53,279 nucleotides of DNA from DAOUMU01 sp034409055 (GCA_034409055.1 DAOUMU010000039.1:1-53279); one strand, 5' to 3'; shown: positions 34,964 through 43,077, counted from the first letter of the stretch. The notes: generated by a model from the letters alone, not told the origin. Numbers and translations are program-made.

Positions 34964-35036
34964 GGGCCCTTAGCTCAGTGGTTAGAGCGGCCGGCTCATA
35001 ACCGGTTGGTCGCAGGTTCGAATCCTGCAGGGCCCA
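34964..35036 (+). tRNA. tRNA with CAT anticodon (tRNA-Ile2 by resemblance, otherwise elongator tRNA-Met)
   Basis: A 73-base cloverleaf: acceptor GGGCCCT/AGGGCCC, anticodon stem GCCGG/CCGGT with loop CTCATAA, and T arm GCAGG-TTCGAAT-CCTGC. The first acceptor pair is a normal G-C, so it is not the initiator. The D arm TTAGCTCAGTGGTTAGAGC and variable region TTGGTC resemble tRNA-Ile2, whose C34 is changed to lysidine to read ATA. An automatic call would be Met. Confidence 0.93.
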
Positions 35037-35040
35037 TACA

Positions 35041-35070
35041 AAAACACTCGATGTAAATCGAGTGTTTTTT
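35041..35070 (+). terminator. Rho-independent terminator after the tRNA pair
   Basis: A perfect 12-bp stem (AAAACACTCGAT/ATCGAGTGTTTT) with a GTAA loop is followed by more T residues. Confidence 0.9.
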
Positions 35071-35167
35071 ATTGCTTTACCCGTCCGTCTGTTCGCTGAA
35101 CAACTAATAGGGGCACATCATCGTGAGGGCCAATCCCATTAAATTCGTCCACCGCTTTTAAGAGGTT

Positions 35168-35259
35168 GGCTAATGGAACTTAAGAAAATAATCGGGGAAT
35201 AGATGGCCGAGCATGGGGATGCCCGGCCTACCTCAATTAATTTTTTAACCTTCATTAGC
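35168..35259. repeat. Dispersed palindromic element A, copy 2 (complete termini)
   Basis: This copy shows full inverted termini: GGCTAATGGAACTTAAGAAA at the left and the complement of GGCTAATGAAGGTTAAAAAA at the right. A GCCGAGCAT...ATGCCCGGC hairpin lies in the centre. It matches 791-876 in opposite orientation over 86 bp with about four differences. Confidence 0.88.
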
Positions 35260-35280
35260 CACCTGGGGTGACTGGCCACA

Positions 35281-35380
35281 TAGCTCATCACGTTTTACGT
35301 TTCACGTTTTACGAATTGGCTAGCCACATCAAGCAGAAGTTACTTTCTATCCTGCTGGCAAGTTAAATTCTGGTTTGATG
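35281..35380. repeat. Dispersed element F, copy 1, starting with heptamers CGTTTTA/CGTTTCA
   Basis: A 100-bp segment aligning base for base with 50501-50600: heptamers, then GGCTAGCCACATCAAG, a TTACTTT...GCTGGCAAG core and CTGGTTTGATGT at the right. Short inverted ends ACATCAA/TTGATGT are present. Its right end covers the stop codon and last residues of the adjacent kinase gene. Confidence 0.88.
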
Positions 35381-36352
35381 TATTACATCCCCCAGACCTC
35401 TATCGGCTGCCCCTGATAGGTTTCGGTTCGTCTGAAAATCTTTGTAAACTTTTGCTCGCAGCGCCGTTAGTCGTTTTTTGGCCTCCTCGCTTATCTTGGG
35501 GCTGGGATCCGGCAAGCCTACTTGCTCGACCAGGAAGCTGGCGGCCACGGCCCCGTATAGCCCGGCCGTACACAGATCCCTGGTCTGTACCCAGCCGGCC
35601 AAAAAACCACCGCAGAAGGCGTTACCAGCGCCGGTCGGGTCAACTACGGTGGTTTCCACAGCGGGAATATGCCAGGTTTCGCTTGTATCGGTCCGGTGGA
35701 CGGTGGCACCCGTGGGACCCTGTCGCAGAGCCACAATTTCGGCTCCGGCTTCGACTAACCGTTGAATGAGGTCGAGCGGCTCGCCAGAACCAACCAGGGA
35801 GCTAGCTTCGTCCTGGTTGGGGGAGAAGATTTGTCCGGCGGAGAGGAGGGCTCGCAACTCGGCATCCGTCAAGGATCGTTCGGCAGCTCGAAATGGCTCG
35901 ATACTGACGATGGCTTCCCTATCGCGCAGGGCTTTGATAAAATCAAGATCAGGCGTTTCGGGATGGACCCCCAGGTGAAAGCCGCGGGCGTCGCGGTAGT
36001 GAAGGGGGAGTTTATTCAGGCTGCGCCCCAATTGTTGGCCGACGACCGGGCCCGGAATGCGCCACATCTGGGTGCGGCCACCATCCGCTTCTAAAAGCTG
36101 CCAGGCCCTGGGGGGGGTAGGCCAGGCCTTGGAATGGCGCAAGCCAGCGGTGTCGATACCGGTAGCAGCCAACCAGGTTCGGGCACTGGCGGGTAAATCG
36201 TTACCCACCCCACTGACCAGGCCCACCCGGTCAGCCCACAATTTCATGCCAAAGGCCGTCTGCGGGCCACCCCCTCCCAACATGCCCATGGCGGTTTGAC
36301 CGTCGGGAAACACGATGTCATCGATGATGAGAGAGAAGGTGACGAAGTTCAT
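35363..36352 (-). CDS. PfkB-family sugar kinase with Asn in place of the catalytic Asp (MAK32-like)
   Basis: About 329 residues from ATG 36352 (MNFVTFSLIIDD). The upstream extension to 36427 is repeat-encoded (SNHPTNHP) and rejected. The ribokinase-fold signature near the C-terminus reads DPTGAGNAFCGGF, so the usual catalytic aspartate of GAGD is N244. MAK32-type members of the family carry such a change. Position beside psuG suggests a pseudouridine-kinase-like or nucleoside-kinase role, but activity is uncertain with Asn. The last residues (HQTRI) and the TAA lie inside repeat element F, so the original C-terminus may have been altered. Confidence 0.85.
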   Translation of the reverse strand: MNFVTFSLIIDDIVFPDGQTAMGMLGGGGPQTAFGMKLWADRVGLVSGVGNDLPASARTWLAATGIDTAGLRHSKAWPTPPRAWQLLEADGGRTQMWRIPGPVVGQQLGRSLNKLPLHYRDARGFHLGVHPETPDLDFIKALRDREAIVSIEPFRAAERSLTDAELRALLSAGQIFSPNQDEASSLVGSGEPLDLIQRLVEAGAEIVALRQGPTGATVHRTDTSETWHIPAVETTVVDPTGAGNAFCGGFLAGWVQTRDLCTAGLYGAVAASFLVEQVGLPDPSPKISEEAKKRLTALRAKVYKDFQTNRNLSGAADRGLGDVIHQTRI

Positions 36353-36459
36353 TGGGTGGTTAGTTGGATGGTTGGATGATTGGTTGGTTGATAAGTAGAC
36401 CCATCCCCATACGTCTACGGCGGGCATAGGGATGCCCTGGCTACGTTTTGCAACAGAAA

Positions 36460-37413
36460 CTAGCTGGCGGCTATGACGCGCTCCTTATACAGAGCTAGCA
36501 ATCGTTCCGAGTCCACCTCTAAACAGACGTTGACCGCCGGTTGGTCTGACCAGGCATTGACGTCAACCCAGTGCTGGCGTCTGTCCATGAGCGTTTGTCC
36601 GGCAGCTATGCCCTCGGTGATGATCCGTACAGGGCCAGGCTCGGTGGTGAACAACGTCGGGTCAATCACGCAGGCAATGGCCGAAGGATCGTGGGTATGG
36701 ATGCCTTCCAGCCCGTAAAATTCGTAGTGAAAATCTCGGTAAAAGCGGCTGATGTTGTAGATAAACTGGCCCATCGCTGCGCCTGGTCTCTTGAGCGCGG
36801 TTAGATAGGCGTCGGTCATCACCGTTTGCATAGTGACATCCAGGCCGACCATCGTGACCGGCCAACCGGCGGTAAAAACCGCATCGGCCGCGTGGGGGTC
36901 GTTAATGATATTGGCTTCGGCGGCAGGATTGACGTTGCCGTTCACCGTTGCTGCCCCACCCATCAAGACCACCTCGGCCACAGTTTCAACCAGGCGTGGT
37001 TCTAAAGCCAGGGCCAGGGCTATATTGGTCAGCGGCCCAACCGGCACCAGGGTGATTTCGCCTGGATTGGCCATCACGGTTTCGACGATAAATTGAGCCG
37101 CCGGCATGTCAATTGGCCGGCCTTTGGGTGGTGGTGGGTTGGTATTGCCCAAGCCATCGCTGCCGTGCACAAAATCGGCGACTTGATCCAGGGCCACAAC
37201 CAGGGGCCGGGCCGCCCCGTGGGCCACGGGGATATCAGCCCGACCGGCCAACTCGACCAGTCGCAAAGCGTTTTGGGTAGCCAGGTCGGTGTGAACATTG
37301 CCAAAAACGGTGGTCAATCCGACCACATCCAATTCTGGCGATGTCAGGGCAAAGAGGATGGCCATGGCGTCGTCCACGCCTGGGTCGGTATCGATAATGA
37401 TTTTTTTAGGCAT
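36460..37413 (-). CDS. Inosine-uridine preferring nucleoside hydrolase family protein
   Basis: The 317-residue enzyme of the nucleoside hydrolase family cleaves the N-glycosidic bond of ribonucleosides to free base and ribose. The calcium-binding motif DTDPGVDDA has D8, D10, D14 and D15 at the N-terminus. GPLTNIALAL, the PAAEANIINDP segment and the HTHDPSA loop with the active-site His/Asp are also present. It starts 12 bp after the stop of psuG and is followed by the PfkB-family kinase, forming a base/ribose salvage unit. Purine or pyrimidine preference cannot be judged. Confidence 0.94.
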   Translation of the reverse strand: MPKKIIIDTDPGVDDAMAILFALTSPELDVVGLTTVFGNVHTDLATQNALRLVELAGRADIPVAHGAARPLVVALDQVADFVHGSDGLGNTNPPPPKGRPIDMPAAQFIVETVMANPGEITLVPVGPLTNIALALALEPRLVETVAEVVLMGGAATVNGNVNPAAEANIINDPHAADAVFTAGWPVTMVGLDVTMQTVMTDAYLTALKRPGAAMGQFIYNISRFYRDFHYEFYGLEGIHTHDPSAIACVIDPTLFTTEPGPVRIITEGIAAGQTLMDRRQHWVDVNAWSDQPAVNVCLEVDSERLLALYKERVIAAS

Positions 37414-37425
37414 CTTGACAAAACA

Positions 37426-38331
37426 CTAATCTGAAACTAGCCCTCGGGCAATTTGAGCGGCCACGCGGGCATTGTTAAGTAACAAGGCGATATTGGCTTT
37501 TTTGCTACGCTCATCGGACAGGCCGTTGACTCGTTGCAGAAGATAGGGGGTCACCTCTTTGCCGGTAATGCCGGCCTTTTCGGCATCGACCAGGGCTTGA
37601 TTAATGACAGCCCGGGCTTCTGCAGCGGGCCATTCAGCTTCGACTGGAACCGGCACCGTGATCAGGGTGCCCCCGCTTAAGCCCATTTCTTCGCGAGCCC
37701 GGATGATGCTGGCCACCTCCTGGGGGCTATCGACCCGCAAATCCACCGGCAAACCGCTGCTACGCGAGTAAAAAGCCGGCAGTTCATCGGTTTGATAGCC
37801 AATCACCGGCACCCCCTGGGTTTCGAGTACCTCCAAGGTCAGGGGTAAATCTAAAACAGCTTTAGCCCCGGCACAAACGACGGTGACCGAGGTGCGTCCT
37901 AATTCCATTAAATCTGCTGAGGCATCAAAGGGATGGCCACGATGGACGCCCCCAATCCCACCCGTGGCAAACAGGCGGATACCGGCCCAATGGGCGATGA
38001 TCATCGTCGCCGCCACTGTCGTGGCCCCATCCTCCTTACGGGCCACGACAATAGGCAAATCGCGGCGAGAGCATTTTCGTACATTTTTAGCCGATCCCAG
38101 ATATTCCAGTTGCTCCAGGGTGAGACCAACGGTGATCTGGCCCCCCAGAATGGCAATAGTGGCCGGTATAGCGCCCTGTGTCCGCACTGTCTCTTCAATG
38201 GCTCGGGCAATTTGAATATTTTCAGGCGCAGGCAAGCCGTGGGTGATCAGAGTCGACTCCAGGGCCACCACAGCCCTCCCTTTTTCCAGAGCAGATTCAA
38301 CTTCGGGCTGAAAGTTCAGTTTAGGAGGCAT
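37426..38331 (-). CDS. psuG: Pseudouridine-5'-phosphate glycosidase
   Basis: The 301-residue enzyme splits the C-C glycosidic bond of pseudouridine 5'-phosphate into uracil and ribose 5-phosphate. Family marks are ALESTLITHGLP with E25, the NVRKCSRRDLP segment, ATGGIGGVHRG, FDASADL for the metal site, and CAGAKAVLDLP with K157, the residue expected to form the covalent ribose intermediate. AAGGA is seven bases before the ATG. It normally works with a PfkB-family pseudouridine kinase (PsuK), and a PfkB protein is encoded two genes further on. The pairing is plausible despite its Asn variant. Confidence 0.96.
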   Translation of the reverse strand: MPPKLNFQPEVESALEKGRAVVALESTLITHGLPAPENIQIARAIEETVRTQGAIPATIAILGGQITVGLTLEQLEYLGSAKNVRKCSRRDLPIVVARKEDGATTVAATMIIAHWAGIRLFATGGIGGVHRGHPFDASADLMELGRTSVTVVCAGAKAVLDLPLTLEVLETQGVPVIGYQTDELPAFYSRSSGLPVDLRVDSPQEVASIIRAREEMGLSGGTLITVPVPVEAEWPAAEARAVINQALVDAEKAGITGKEVTPYLLQRVNGLSDERSKKANIALLLNNARVAAQIARGLVSD

Positions 38332-38349
38332 AACGGTCCTTCCTGATTG

Positions 38350-39687
38350 CTACGGGTTATAAACCTGGATACGCTTATCTGGCACTCTTTGGGCCAGACG
38401 GGCTATATTCTTGTTCACTTCCTGAATGATTTCCGCTTTGTTGAGTGTTAGGATCTGACGATCACGCATCACGACCTGGCCATTGACAATAACAGTTTGG
38501 ACATCGCCGGCGCGAGTGTTGTACACCAGGCTGGCAGTGAGGCTATGCAGTGGCTGATGATGGGCGCCACTCATATCGACCAAAATGATGTCGGCCAGGT
38601 AGCCGGGGGTGATTTGTCCAATTTTATCAGCCAGACCAACAACAGCGGCACTGTCACGCAGGGCAATATCGAGTGATTCGGGGATGGTCATAACCTCCGG
38701 GTTACGAGCCTCATGCTTTTGCAGCATGGCCATCAGGCGTAAGCTTTCAAAAATATCGAGAGTATTGTTGCTGACCGCCCCGTCGGTGGCCAGGCCAACG
38801 GGGATGCCCGCCTCACGCAAGGCCGAAATGGGGGTCAACCCCATCCCCAGTTTTAGATAAGTCTTGGGGGCATAGGCGATACCGGCCCGGTCACCATGCC
38901 GTTTGAGCAGCTCAATATCTTCAGGCAAAATGCCGCAGCCGTGAGCAATGATGACCGGCCCGTCCAGGACGCCGGTCTCGGCCAATACCTGGATAGGCGT
39001 GAGGCCGCGCTTCTCCAGGCTGGCTTTGGTTTGGCCTATTTCTTCGGCGGCGTGGATGTGAATACCTACTCCGAGGTGTTTGGCATGAGCGACCGTGGCT
39101 TTAAGAAAGTCGTCATCACAGGTATAGGGAGCGTGGGGCGCCATCCAGGTGGTAATACGGCCATCAGCCTGTCCTTGCCAGCGCTGGACAAAGGCCGCTG
39201 TTTCATCCAGGGCCTCATAACCCCGGTCGCCAAAGACAGCCCAGCCCAGGGCGGCCCGAGTACCGGCTTCCTGCACGGCCCGGGCAGCCTGGTCCATAAA
39301 AAAGTAATGGTCGGCCACAGTGGTCACGCCGCCTTCAATCATTTCCACCAGGCCCAGTAACATCCCCCAGTAGACATCTGCTTCGGTCAGGTTACTTTCC
39401 AGGGGCCACATAAATTCGTTAAACCAGCGTTCAAGAGAAACGTCCTCGGCCAGACCCCGGAAGATGACCATCGGCACGTGGGCATGGGTGTTGATCAAAC
39501 CGGGCATAGCCAGTCTTTCGTTAGCCTCAATTATTTCATGGGCCTGGTCTGTATCAACCTTGCCGGTTGGCCGGACATCAACAATTTTGCCGGCGTCGAT
39601 GACAATATCGCAATTGTGCTGAATGCGGGGGCGATTCTCATCAGAGGTGATGAGCGCATGGCAATTACGGATAATTAAATCGTACAT
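38350..39687 (-). CDS. Amidohydrolase, MTA/SAH deaminase-like
   Basis: About 445 residues from ATG 39687 (MYDLIIRN; AGGG upstream). This metal-dependent amidohydrolase resembles the TRZ/ATZ and methylthioadenosine/S-adenosylhomocysteine deaminase group: INTHAHVP with H68 and H70, RGLAEDVSLERWF, HIHAAEE, IIAHG and ATDGAVSNNTLD. The usual HCPxSNxKL segment is replaced by YAPKTYLKL, so the substrate may differ. MTA and SAH are by-products of the polyamine and methyltransferase reactions encoded at the left of the window, which would fit, but it lies in the nucleoside operon, 18 bp before psuG. Deamination of a modified nucleoside is an equal possibility. Confidence 0.87.
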   Translation of the reverse strand: MYDLIIRNCHALITSDENRPRIQHNCDIVIDAGKIVDVRPTGKVDTDQAHEIIEANERLAMPGLINTHAHVPMVIFRGLAEDVSLERWFNEFMWPLESNLTEADVYWGMLLGLVEMIEGGVTTVADHYFFMDQAARAVQEAGTRAALGWAVFGDRGYEALDETAAFVQRWQGQADGRITTWMAPHAPYTCDDDFLKATVAHAKHLGVGIHIHAAEEIGQTKASLEKRGLTPIQVLAETGVLDGPVIIAHGCGILPEDIELLKRHGDRAGIAYAPKTYLKLGMGLTPISALREAGIPVGLATDGAVSNNTLDIFESLRLMAMLQKHEARNPEVMTIPESLDIALRDSAAVVGLADKIGQITPGYLADIILVDMSGAHHQPLHSLTASLVYNTRAGDVQTVIVNGQVVMRDRQILTLNKAEIIQEVNKNIARLAQRVPDKRIQVYNP

Positions 39688-39708
39688 CACTGTACCCTGG
39701 TTAATTAG

Positions 39709-39829
39709 TTTCAGTAGATCCAATTTTCAAGCTCGGAGCGGACCACAGTCCGCGTTTTGGCCGCTGGACTGTCCCACGGGGAGGCTTCGCACTGGTTCAG
39801 CTAGAGCAAATTTGGATGTACTGAGTTTT
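39709..39829. repeat. Dispersed element C, copy 2
   Basis: The ends TTTCAGTAGATCCAATTTT and AAATTTGGATGTACTGAGT are inverted. Inside is a GACCACAGTCCGCG...GGACTGTCC hairpin. The termini match 11504-11624. It lies between the ADP-ribosylglycohydrolase and amidohydrolase genes. Confidence 0.82.
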
Positions 39830-39925
39830 GGTTTGTGAAATTAAAATTGAGAGAGTGCGTTTCATTTCGATTGTAGGGCAAGTTGCTAACTTGCCCCAGG
39901 GGCAAGCTAGCAGCTTGTCTACAAC

Positions 39926-41029
39926 CTAATCCGGGTCAGGATCGACCCATTCCTGGTGATTATTATCCAACGGAGCGTCGAATAAATCCTCATCAGGTTC
40001 TGGTGAAACCGAGTAATTATTCTGGGCAATCTGGTGTAATCCCTCCGCCATCTCCTCAAAATCATATTGGGGGTTGGCCTGGTGCAAGGTTTCAAGATGC
40101 TCCACAGGAATCACCTCGGCGCCTTGCCAGGCACCGGCAATAGCACAGGCCATGGCCCCAACGGTATTGGCATCACCGGAGAGGGCGGCGGCAAAGATAG
40201 CCGTTTCCACCGGATGGCCATCGGCCATAGCCAGCACGCCAAAGGCGCAAGGCACTGAGTCGGCGGCAGCAGGAGTCGAACCAACCAAATCGTATAGATT
40301 TTGCAAACGGTCATGTTCCGGGATATGGGCCTCGGTGGCCAATTGGACGGCAAAATCTATTTTTCGAGCTACGGACGCACCTGGCCAGGGCGTACCGTGC
40401 CGGCGACCAATATCCGCCCCTCGAATGGCAACGTGGATGATGTCTTCCAGGGTGGTGTCGGGGTTCAGCGCCTGAGCCACGGCAGCCGCCACGGCACAGG
40501 CTCCAGAAAGAGCGACATCGGTGAAATGGGTCGGCATACAGGCCATAATAGCGTCCTGGACCGCTGCTTCCGGATTGCCCGGATGGATGAGGCCAATGGG
40601 ACTGACTCGGCCGGCCCCACCGTTCGTATCACCGTAGGCCCCAGCGTGGTGAGCGTCTGTGCCAGATTTGAGGGCGAGCACGGCTCGCCGGGTACAGGGG
40701 TCGACAAAGGAGACGTTGTCCCCATCAATCTGGTCGTACCAGGCCACAATGGCTTTGGCCACGCCTGCGACCGTTATTTGACCCTCGCGGATAATGGTTT
40801 GCACCAGAGCCATCGCCTGTTGAGTATCATCTGTAACCTGTCCGGCCTGTAAGCCGGCATGAATGGGGTGGTCGGACGGGGCCGGTGACAGGGTATCAAT
40901 CCAGTCTTTATAATGAGTCCAGGTTTGAGCAGGACGAAAATAGACGGGCATTCCCCAGGCATCACCCAGGGCCTGACCGTATAATCCACCAAGGATGTGA
41001 GTGTATAGATAAGTTTCTATTTCCATTTC
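39926..41029 (-). CDS. ADP-ribosylglycohydrolase family protein (DraG/ARH-like)
   Basis: About 367 residues from ATG 41029. A GTG start at 41059 is less likely. The fold is that of ADP-ribosyl hydrolases: GLYGQALGDAWG near the N-terminus, TDDTQQ (65-70) as the first magnesium motif, and GDANTVGAMACAIAGA (285-300) as the second. The usual sequence there is GDxDT. Here D288 is Asn, which may change the metal site. The family removes ADP-ribose from proteins, nucleic acids or small molecules. In this operon it may act on ADP-ribosyl or nucleoside compounds. A Pro/Asp-rich tail ends the protein. Confidence 0.9.
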   Translation of the reverse strand, partial: EMEIETYLYTHILGGLYGQALGDAWGMPVYFRPAQTWTHYKDWIDTLSPAPSDHPIHAGLQAGQVTDDTQQAMALVQTIIREGQITVAGVAKAIVAWYDQIDGDNVSFVDPCTRRAVLALKSGTDAHHAGAYGDTNGGAGRVSPIGLIHPGNPEAAVQDAIMACMPTHFTDVALSGACAVAAAVAQALNPDTTLEDIIHVAIRGADIGRRHGTPWPGASVARKIDFAVQLATEAHIPEHDRLQNLYDLVGSTPAAADSVPCAFGVLAMADGHPVETAIFAAALSGDANTVGAMACAIAGAWQGAEVIPVEHLETLHQANPQYDFEEMAEGLHQIAQNNYSVSPEPDEDLFDAPLDNNHQEWVDPDPD

Positions 41030-41079
41030 GGTTAAGAACCTCTTGAATGAGAGCCGCACCCCCTTCGGCCTGGCTCAGG

Positions 41080-41126
41080 ACAGGCTTCGCACTGGTCCAG
41101 CTAGAGCGAATTTGGATGTACTGAGT
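41080..41126. repeat. Right half of dispersed element C, copy 3
   Basis: ACAGGCTTCGCACTGGTCCA...AATTTGGATGTACTGAGT matches the right half of the copy at 39709-39829 with few differences. The left half is absent. It lies upstream of the ADP-ribosylglycohydrolase gene. Confidence 0.8.
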
Positions 41127-41260
41127 CTACTCAGGATGTTATGGCTTACCTCCTGAACGCTTACGTAGAATTAAGGGAGTGTTGCTGATTATAGTGTAAT
41201 CAAAGCGACTGTCAAGGATGAATAGAACAGAGGGTTCTAAAAATGCAACACGCCCAATTA

Positions 41261-41295
41261 AAAAGAGCCCACAGAGTTAGCTGTGGGCTCTTTTT
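41261..41295 (-). terminator. Rho-independent terminator of the B12 radical SAM gene
   Basis: A 14-bp perfect stem (AAAAGAGCCCACAG/CTGTGGGCTCTTTT) with a six-base loop and flanking A and T runs lies 16 bp past the stop at 41311. It could act in both directions. Confidence 0.88.
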
Positions 41296-41310
41296 GCTTG
41301 AACAGTTCTA

Positions 41311-42756
41311 TCAGGCTTCCATTTGCAAAAAGTGCTTGGCGTTGTTCCAGATAACTTTGGGCGTAATTTTGATGGGATGAACCCGCCGGGTAATGGCCCA
41401 CCCCTTCCATAGTTTGTGAATCCACCAATAGAGGGTATCAACCAGCTTATTGCGAGGCGTTTTAATCAGGATACGCAACACCGGCTCCAGCCAGGGGAAT
41501 TCAACGCCAAGGGCAAACCACCGCTGGAGGTTTTCCATTTGGTTTTTTTCGGCTTCGTCTCGAATGAGAATAGAACTATCCCAGGCAATCGCGCCGATAT
41601 CTTCAAAGCTACCGGCTATGTGGCCATTTTTTTCGGTAAATTCACCGAGTTCAGTGGCCGGATAGGGTTGGAACAGGAAGGCGTGAGCGTATTTGACTTT
41701 AGCCTGGGCATTGAGACGCATAGTTTCAAAATCATCTTCCAGGGTCGCGGTGGGTAAAGCCAGAATATTGGTAGCGGTTAAGTTGATGCCGGCTTCATGC
41801 AGCAACCGGCCCGATTCGATAATGGTTTCCCGGGACATCTTGCGTTTCAGCAGGTCATTGCGCAGCCGGTCATTGCCGGATTCAATGCCCATACTGACCG
41901 TGTTGGCCCCGGCTTTTTTCAGTAGGGCCACTTTTTCCGGTGTAATTAAGTTTGAACGGACATTGCAGAAAAAGGGCAAGCCGATTTCTTTGGGGAATTT
42001 TTCGGCAAACTCTTCCAACCAATCCATGAAGATGATGAAAAGATCATCCAGAAAAACGACCTGCTCCAGCGGATATCGCTCGCGGACCCAGTTGACTTCT
42101 TCAATCACCGAGTCGACGGTGCGTTGATAGCCGCGTTTTTCCCGTTTGTAAATTTTATACCAGGCATGGTTAAAACAGTAGGTACAGTTGTAAGGACACC
42201 CCCGGCTGGCCATAAAGTGCTTAATGGGGCTATTGCGGGTAGGCGTATGCTTACTATAAACCAATTCATGATCGGGCATGGGCAGATCACCCAACTTGCG
42301 GATGAGAGGCCGAACCGGATTTTTAACGATTTCACCGTCAACATCAAACCACCAATTGGGAATATCCGGGCGGAACCCCCCATCATCCAGCGCATTAGCC
42401 AGGTCCACAATGGGGCCTTCCCCCTCGCCGACACAGACCCCATCAACGCCATCTTCATGGATGATATCAGGAAAGAATGTGGGATGAGGCCCGCCAAAGA
42501 CAGACAAAACAGGTTGTTTGCCATTCAATGCTTCTTTGATATGGCGATTAAGCTTAAAGTAATAGTGCTGAGACCCCGTCATCACGCTGTAACCGACAAT
42601 GTCGGGTTGGTAATCTTTGGCAAACCGGACCGGATCTTCCTGCGCAGCAATGGTTAAGGCCACGTCATGGCCGGCTTCTTTTAAGACAGCCGACATCGTC
42701 ATAATGCCTTGTGGTTCATAATCAATCTGCTTTTCTATCCATAGAATTCGGGCCAC
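41311..42756 (-). CDS. B12-binding radical SAM protein (Fe-S oxidoreductase)
   Basis: 481 residues from a GTG at 42756, which has an ideal AGGAGGT six bases upstream. The open frame to 42849 is spurious. The N-terminal cobalamin-binding-like domain (1-130, VFGGPHPTFFP, GEGEGPIVDL) is followed by a radical SAM domain with C187, C191, C194 (RGCPYNCTYC). The usual cobalamin DxHxxG is not evident, as in many members of this family. The reaction and substrate are unknown. It has its own terminator and is a single gene. It differs from the paralogues at 46-50 kb and the DUF4070 type at 17 kb, so the window holds three lineages. Confidence 0.87.
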   Translation of the reverse strand: MARILWIEKQIDYEPQGIMTMSAVLKEAGHDVALTIAAQEDPVRFAKDYQPDIVGYSVMTGSQHYYFKLNRHIKEALNGKQPVLSVFGGPHPTFFPDIIHEDGVDGVCVGEGEGPIVDLANALDDGGFRPDIPNWWFDVDGEIVKNPVRPLIRKLGDLPMPDHELVYSKHTPTRNSPIKHFMASRGCPYNCTYCFNHAWYKIYKREKRGYQRTVDSVIEEVNWVRERYPLEQVVFLDDLFIIFMDWLEEFAEKFPKEIGLPFFCNVRSNLITPEKVALLKKAGANTVSMGIESGNDRLRNDLLKRKMSRETIIESGRLLHEAGINLTATNILALPTATLEDDFETMRLNAQAKVKYAHAFLFQPYPATELGEFTEKNGHIAGSFEDIGAIAWDSSILIRDEAEKNQMENLQRWFALGVEFPWLEPVLRILIKTPRNKLVDTLYWWIHKLWKGWAITRRVHPIKITPKVIWNNAKHFLQMEA

Positions 42757-43077
42757 GTAAGTACCTCCTGAAACATAAAAACAGCATTTAAATTCAAAAT
42801 TGGCGGCTAGATTATAGGAGAGGTTGGTTCTTTTGTCAACTTCAACCACCTTTATTAACTTTTATATTGATAAAGTTTGTTTTTATTGGAAAAAATAATA
42901 TTTCCTGAAAAGTCAATATTTGGGGGTTGGTAGTAACGACTTTAGTCGTTTTTGACCCTATAATGCAGGTAATTAACGACTAAAGTCGTTACTACGAACA
43001 GTGAGAGCGGTCGGTAATTCAGGATAGGTGATCTCGCCCCTCCTCTCCTCTGAGGGGGTGAAGGGCCACCCTCTACA
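42757..43077. other. 321-bp intergenic region with dispersed element B
   Basis: Holds the ribosome-binding site of the radical SAM gene, an AT-rich block (42790-42920) that probably includes its promoter, and element B at 42930-43003. No gene is supported. Confidence 0.5.
42930..42995. repeat. Dispersed palindromic element B, complete copy
   Basis: GTAGTAACGACTTTAGTCGTT (42930-42950) and its exact 21-base complement (42975-42995) flank a 24-base loop. Each arm is itself nearly palindromic. The right half plus GAACAGT recurs at 884-932. Confidence 0.88.

Noticed and set aside
36354..36392. TTGG/ATGG-rich tract upstream of the PfkB gene as another heptamer array
   Set aside because: The best period is four or eight, not seven.
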